Below are positions 61,261 to 64,000 of a stretch of 64,000 nucleotides of DNA, in pieces. The stretch covers positions 310,001-374,000 of the forward strand of contig NZ_FNSK01000002.1 in assembly GCF_900105075.1 (NCBI RefSeq), in the 5' to 3' direction. The position numbers were made by a program, and so were the translations under genes. The stretch's first letter is position 1. Every line of letters starts with the position of its first letter. The notes under the pieces were generated by a model. The model was not told the origin of the DNA and did no database searches. It saw only the letters and a program-made list of their open reading frames with translations. Origin of the DNA: Rhodobacter sp. 24-YEA-8. GTDB lineage: Bacteria; Pseudomonadota; Alphaproteobacteria; Rhodobacterales; Rhodobacteraceae.

Positions 61261-62259
61261 TCAGATATCGCCTTGCTGACTGGTCTGTTCATCTCGGGGG
61301 TTCAGTTGCCCGTCGAGAATGATAGCGCCGAGCAAGATCAGCGCTTTGATAAGATTTTGCTGGATATTCGGCAGGTTGAGGATGGTCATGCCGTTCAGGA
61401 GAACCCCGATCAGCATGGCGCCGACGACGACATTGCGCATGCCCCCCTTGCCGCCCGAAAGCCCGATGCCGCCGATCACCACGACCAGCACCACGTCATA
61501 AAGCAGCGCTGAATTGACCAGCCGCGTGTTCATGCTTTGCAGGCTGATCGCACTCGCCAGCCCCGCGAGCCAGGCAAGGAGCGCTGCGAGCGTGAAGGCC
61601 GCAACGATCAGCGGGCGCACCGGGATGCCCATCGTGCGCGCTGCGTTGAAATTATCGCCCATGAGATAGAGAAACCGCCCCGGCCTGGACCAGCGCAACA
61701 GCCCGATCAGGATCAGAACCACCGCCAGAAACACCAGCACATCGACCGGAAGGCCAAACACCCGTGCCGTTCCCAGTGACAAAAGCCCGGTTGCGTTTTC
61801 GGGGATATAGACCACATCCTGCGACAGGATCTGTGAGCGCACAAAGCCAAAGACAAACGCGCCAGAGGCGAGCGTCGCAAAAAGTGCCGGCACCCCCGCA
61901 TAGGCGACCATGGCCCCGTTCGCCGCGCCAATCGCAATGGCCATCAGCGCAACCACCGCGCTCGCCGGCCACAGGCCCCAGCCGCTTTGCATCAGCTGCA
62001 GCTGCACCGCGACCGTCACCACCATGACCGAGACCATCGACAGATCGATGCCGCGCCCGATCACCACGATCCCCATCCCGGCGGCCAGAATGCCCAGCAC
62101 GGCGACGGAGCGCAGGATGTTCAAAAGGTTCGCCGGTGCCGCGAAACCGTCGAGCAGCAGCGCAAAACCCGCGAAAAGCGCAATCGCCAGCCCGAAGACA
62201 ATGGTTTCCTGCCCGATAACACGTCGCGGATGCGCCGCGCGAAGGCCCCGAATGCTCAC
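61261..62259 (-). CDS. sugar ABC transporter permease (RbsC type)
   Basis: The 332-residue protein has about nine hydrophobic segments with the motif VIGRGIDLSMVSVMVVTVAV and the C-terminal VVIGGIGLSGGKGGMRN. It is the first gene of the operon and would pair with the permease half of the fusion protein as a heterodimeric channel. Confidence 0.9.
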   Translation of the reverse strand: MSIRGLRAAHPRRVIGQETIVFGLAIALFAGFALLLDGFAAPANLLNILRSVAVLGILAAGMGIVVIGRGIDLSMVSVMVVTVAVQLQLMQSGWGLWPASAVVALMAIAIGAANGAMVAYAGVPALFATLASGAFVFGFVRSQILSQDVVYIPENATGLLSLGTARVFGLPVDVLVFLAVVLILIGLLRWSRPGRFLYLMGDNFNAARTMGIPVRPLIVAAFTLAALLAWLAGLASAISLQSMNTRLVNSALLYDVVLVVVIGGIGLSGGKGGMRNVVVGAMLIGVLLNGMTILNLPNIQQNLIKALILLGAIILDGQLNPRDEQTSQQGDI

Positions 62260-62328
62260 CCTTCTGCTCCCCAGTTCCGACCCTGAAATGCCGGGGTTCG
62301 GGGGCAGTCAACGGCCCTTCTTTGTGAT

Positions 62329-62364
62329 ACTGCCGCTGGATTTATACAACAATATCAAGGCAGT
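62329..62364. promoter_or_regulatory. candidate operator/promoter region of the second sugar ABC operon
   Basis: ACTGCC (62329-62334) and GGCAGT (62359-62364) bracket an AT-rich core with TTTATACAACAATATC, 70 bases upstream of the first permease start. This is the only AT-rich patch in the 151-base gap and is a plausible promoter/operator. No match to the iol operator. Confidence 0.3.
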
Positions 62365-62378
62365 TTCTTTGTTTTGCG

Positions 62379-62404
62379 CGGCGCAGAGGCTTTCTTCTGC
62401 GCCG
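62379..62404. terminator. hairpin downstream of the quinone oxidoreductase gene
   Basis: CGGCGCAGA (62379-62387) pairs perfectly with TCTGCGCCG (62396-62404) around an 8-base loop, starting seven bases past the stop codon of the minus-strand gene at 62411. It lacks a clear T run on that strand, so termination is probable but not certain. Confidence 0.5.
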
Positions 62405-62410
62405 CCGCCC

Positions 62411-63421
62411 TTACAGAGAAGGATTTTCCGGGATCAGGACCGCCGCCCCGCTGGTCGCGCGAGATTCCAGCGCGCGATGCGCCTCAGCCGCGTCTTGCAG
62501 ACGGTAGCGCGCCGCAGCGCCCGCCTTAAGCCTGCCATCCGCAAGCCTATGAAACAGCGCAGCCGCCCGGGCCGCGCGTTCCTCCTGGGTCGTCAGATAG
62601 TCGAACACCACCGGGCGACTGAGCGTCTTTGAGCCTTTCGCCAGATCTGAGACCTGAAACCCGGTTATCGGCCCCGAGGCCTGGCCGAAGGACACCAGAT
62701 GCCCGCGCGGCTTCAGACTTTCGAGTGAGCCACGCCAGGTGTCTTTCCCGACCGAGTCGAAGACCCTGTCACAGAGCGCGCCGCCGGTCAGATCCGCCAC
62801 CCGCGCGGCGACATCCTCATGGCGGTATTCGATCACCGCATCATAGCCGTGATCCAGCGCAAGCCGCGCCTTCTCAGCGGACCCGACGGTCCCGATCGCC
62901 CGCGCCCCAAGCGAGGCGATCCATTGACCGAGCAGCAAGCCGACCCCGCCCGCCGCCGCATGGACCAGCACCACCTGACCTTCCCGCACCGGCGCTACGG
63001 TAGAAACCAGCGCCTCCGCCGTCAGCCCTTTCAGAAGGACCGAGGCCGCCAGATCCGCCGTGATCCCGTCGGGCAAAAGGAAAAGCCGGTCGGCGGGCAT
63101 CACGCGGTAATGCACATCGGCGCCGGTGCGCTCCAGATAAGCCACACGCGCGCCGGGTTTCAGCGTGACGCCTTCGCCCACGGCGATCACCACGCCGGCC
63201 GCCTCGGCCCCGGGGATCAGCACCGCGCCCGGCCAGGGGTAAAGGCCCGAGCGGAAATAGGTGTCGATGAAATTAAGCCCGATGGCCTCATGCCGGATCA
63301 GCACCTCGCCGGGGCCGGGGGGCGCGAGGGGGAGTTCGGCCCATTCCAGCACCTCGGCGCCACCGGGTTTGCGGGCTATGATTGCGCCGGTATGGGTCGG
63401 GATTTCTGCGCCTGAGGCCAT
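62411..63421 (-). CDS. qor: NADPH:quinone oxidoreductase (zinc-independent MDR family)
   Basis: The 336-residue medium-chain reductase has the quinone-reductase features: EAIGLNFIDTYFRSGLYPWP, nucleotide motif VHAAAGGVGLLLGQW and FDSVGKDTW. No structural-zinc Cys cluster is seen. It overlaps nothing but starts only four bases after the stop of the carboxymuconolactone decarboxylase-like gene, so the two are probably co-transcribed. It reduces quinones with NADPH. Confidence 0.9.
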   Translation of the reverse strand: MASGAEIPTHTGAIIARKPGGAEVLEWAELPLAPPGPGEVLIRHEAIGLNFIDTYFRSGLYPWPGAVLIPGAEAAGVVIAVGEGVTLKPGARVAYLERTGADVHYRVMPADRLFLLPDGITADLAASVLLKGLTAEALVSTVAPVREGQVVLVHAAAGGVGLLLGQWIASLGARAIGTVGSAEKARLALDHGYDAVIEYRHEDVAARVADLTGGALCDRVFDSVGKDTWRGSLESLKPRGHLVSFGQASGPITGFQVSDLAKGSKTLSRPVVFDYLTTQEERAARAAALFHRLADGRLKAGAAARYRLQDAAEAHRALESRATSGAAVLIPENPSL

Positions 63422-63425
63422 CGGA

Positions 63426-63836
63426 TCAGCTCTCCACCAGGAATTGCTGATCGACGGGCAACTGCAGCGCCGTCACCAGAGCATTGGTCTGCGAGGCCAT
63501 GCCGATCACCGCCAGCAATTCCTCATGCTGCGCCCCGGTCATGCCCTTGGCCTTCGCTGCTGCGGTATGGGAATGCACGCAATAGCCGCAGCCATTGGCA
63601 CTGGACACCGCGATATAGATCATCTCCTTCACCACCGGATCAAGGCTTCCCGGCGCGACCATCACCGCCTTGAGCCCAGCCCAGAGCCGGTCCAGCGTAT
63701 CGGGCTGATTGGCTAAAGCGCGCCAGATATTATTGATGAAATCCGATTTCCGGGTGGCACGGATATCGTCGAACACCGCTTTGACACGGGGATCGGCTTC
63801 AGCCTCGGCATCGGTCCAGAGGCGGACGGTGGTCAT
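63426..63836 (-). CDS. carboxymuconolactone decarboxylase / AhpD-like protein
   Basis: The 136-residue protein has the AhpD core with the redox motif NGCGYCVHSHTAAAKAKGM (CxxC plus His). The family includes peroxidase partners and decarboxylases; the CxxC-x3-His pattern favours a redox role. The ATG read from 63836 (MTTVRLWTDAE) gives the normal length; an ATG at 63869 is less likely. First gene of a pair with qor. Confidence 0.85.
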   Translation of the reverse strand: MTTVRLWTDAEAEADPRVKAVFDDIRATRKSDFINNIWRALANQPDTLDRLWAGLKAVMVAPGSLDPVVKEMIYIAVSSANGCGYCVHSHTAAAKAKGMTGAQHEELLAVIGMASQTNALVTALQLPVDQQFLVES

Positions 63837-63911
63837 GATGGGGTTCCTTTCGCAAAGCCCTTGCGCCACAGGCTAGGACGCAGACGGGGCCGAAGCAAAT
63901 GCTCTGCCGGG

Positions 63912-64000
63912 TCAGGCAGTATGGCTGAGATTGAGCGTGTCGAGGATCCGGTGGCGCAGCGCCTCAAACCCTTCGTCGCCTCTTGCGCGTCGGCGCGGCA
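63912..64000 (-). CDS. C-terminal end of a gene running off the window, possibly an ABC ATPase
   Basis: The frame is open from the window edge to a TGA at 63912 and reads RARGDEGFEALRHRILDTLN near its end. This resembles the tail of nitrate/taurine-type ABC ATPases. Only about 29 residues are visible, so the identity is tentative. Confidence 0.35.
   Translation of the reverse strand, partial: PRRRARGDEGFEALRHRILDTLNLSHTA

Noticed and set aside
1..64000. CRISPR array, rRNA genes or riboswitches
   Set aside because: No regularly spaced repeats, no rRNA-like sequence and no recognisable aptamer were seen in reading the window; a covariance-model scan could not be run.

Overview
The window is GC-rich with alphaproteobacterial gene content: sugar ABC operons, inositol catabolism genes, a RuBisCO-like protein, Rieske/desaturase pairs and RepB-type partition proteins. 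It fits the Rhodobacteraceae (Paracoccus/Rhodobacter-like). The ScpB, DUF1403 and RepB-like genes would suit a megaplasmid or chromid, but no replication origin is visible.

Region 1 (1-16091) looks like a rhizopine- or O-methyl-inositol-type catabolic regulon. A LacI-family regulator faces a MocD-like di-iron oxygenase, a MocE-like Rieske ferredoxin and a divergent PanB-family protein. A ribose-type ABC importer follows and ends at a strong bidirectional terminator. Facing it is a long minus-strand operon read iolD-iolE-SDR-TIM barrel-Gfo/Idh-iolC/DUF2090-iolB. iolG diverges from iolD. Three control regions share a GCAAT-N4/5-ATTGC palindrome that I infer to be the operator of one regulon.

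Region 2 (16092-25037) continues with iolG, an aldehyde dehydrogenase, an HpcH/HpaI aldolase, a 2-hydroxyacid dehydrogenase and a second Gfo/Idh enzyme. Facing these is a minus-strand apionate module: ApnO-like oxidoisomerase, RuBisCO-like protein and four-carbon acid sugar kinase (OiaK-like).

Region 3 (25038-43480) is accessory DNA. It holds ScpB, DUF1403 and a tyrosine recombinase, then tRNA-Ser(GGA) with a truncated integrase beside it. Two IS3-family elements follow, one lying in the other with an associated deletion. Next come a formylglycine-generating enzyme with its sulfatase, integrase and dehydrogenase relics, a GGDEF protein, and a tight module of large serine recombinase plus two ParB-like proteins facing a small HTH protein.

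Region 4 (43488-55166) appears to be a system for taking up and cutting an amide or peptide: Tat-exported amidohydrolase, outer-membrane barrel, periplasmic choloylglycine-hydrolase-type Ntn enzyme, lipoprotein, XRE regulator, dipeptide/opine-type ABC importer and a C69-like peptidase with Ser where the nucleophilic Cys is expected.

Region 5 (55437-64000) is a second sugar ABC operon in which one permease is fused to an SMP-30/strictosidine-synthase-like propeller, with a separate SMP-30-like protein. A quinone oxidoreductase, a carboxymuconolactone decarboxylase-like protein and the tail of another gene end the window.
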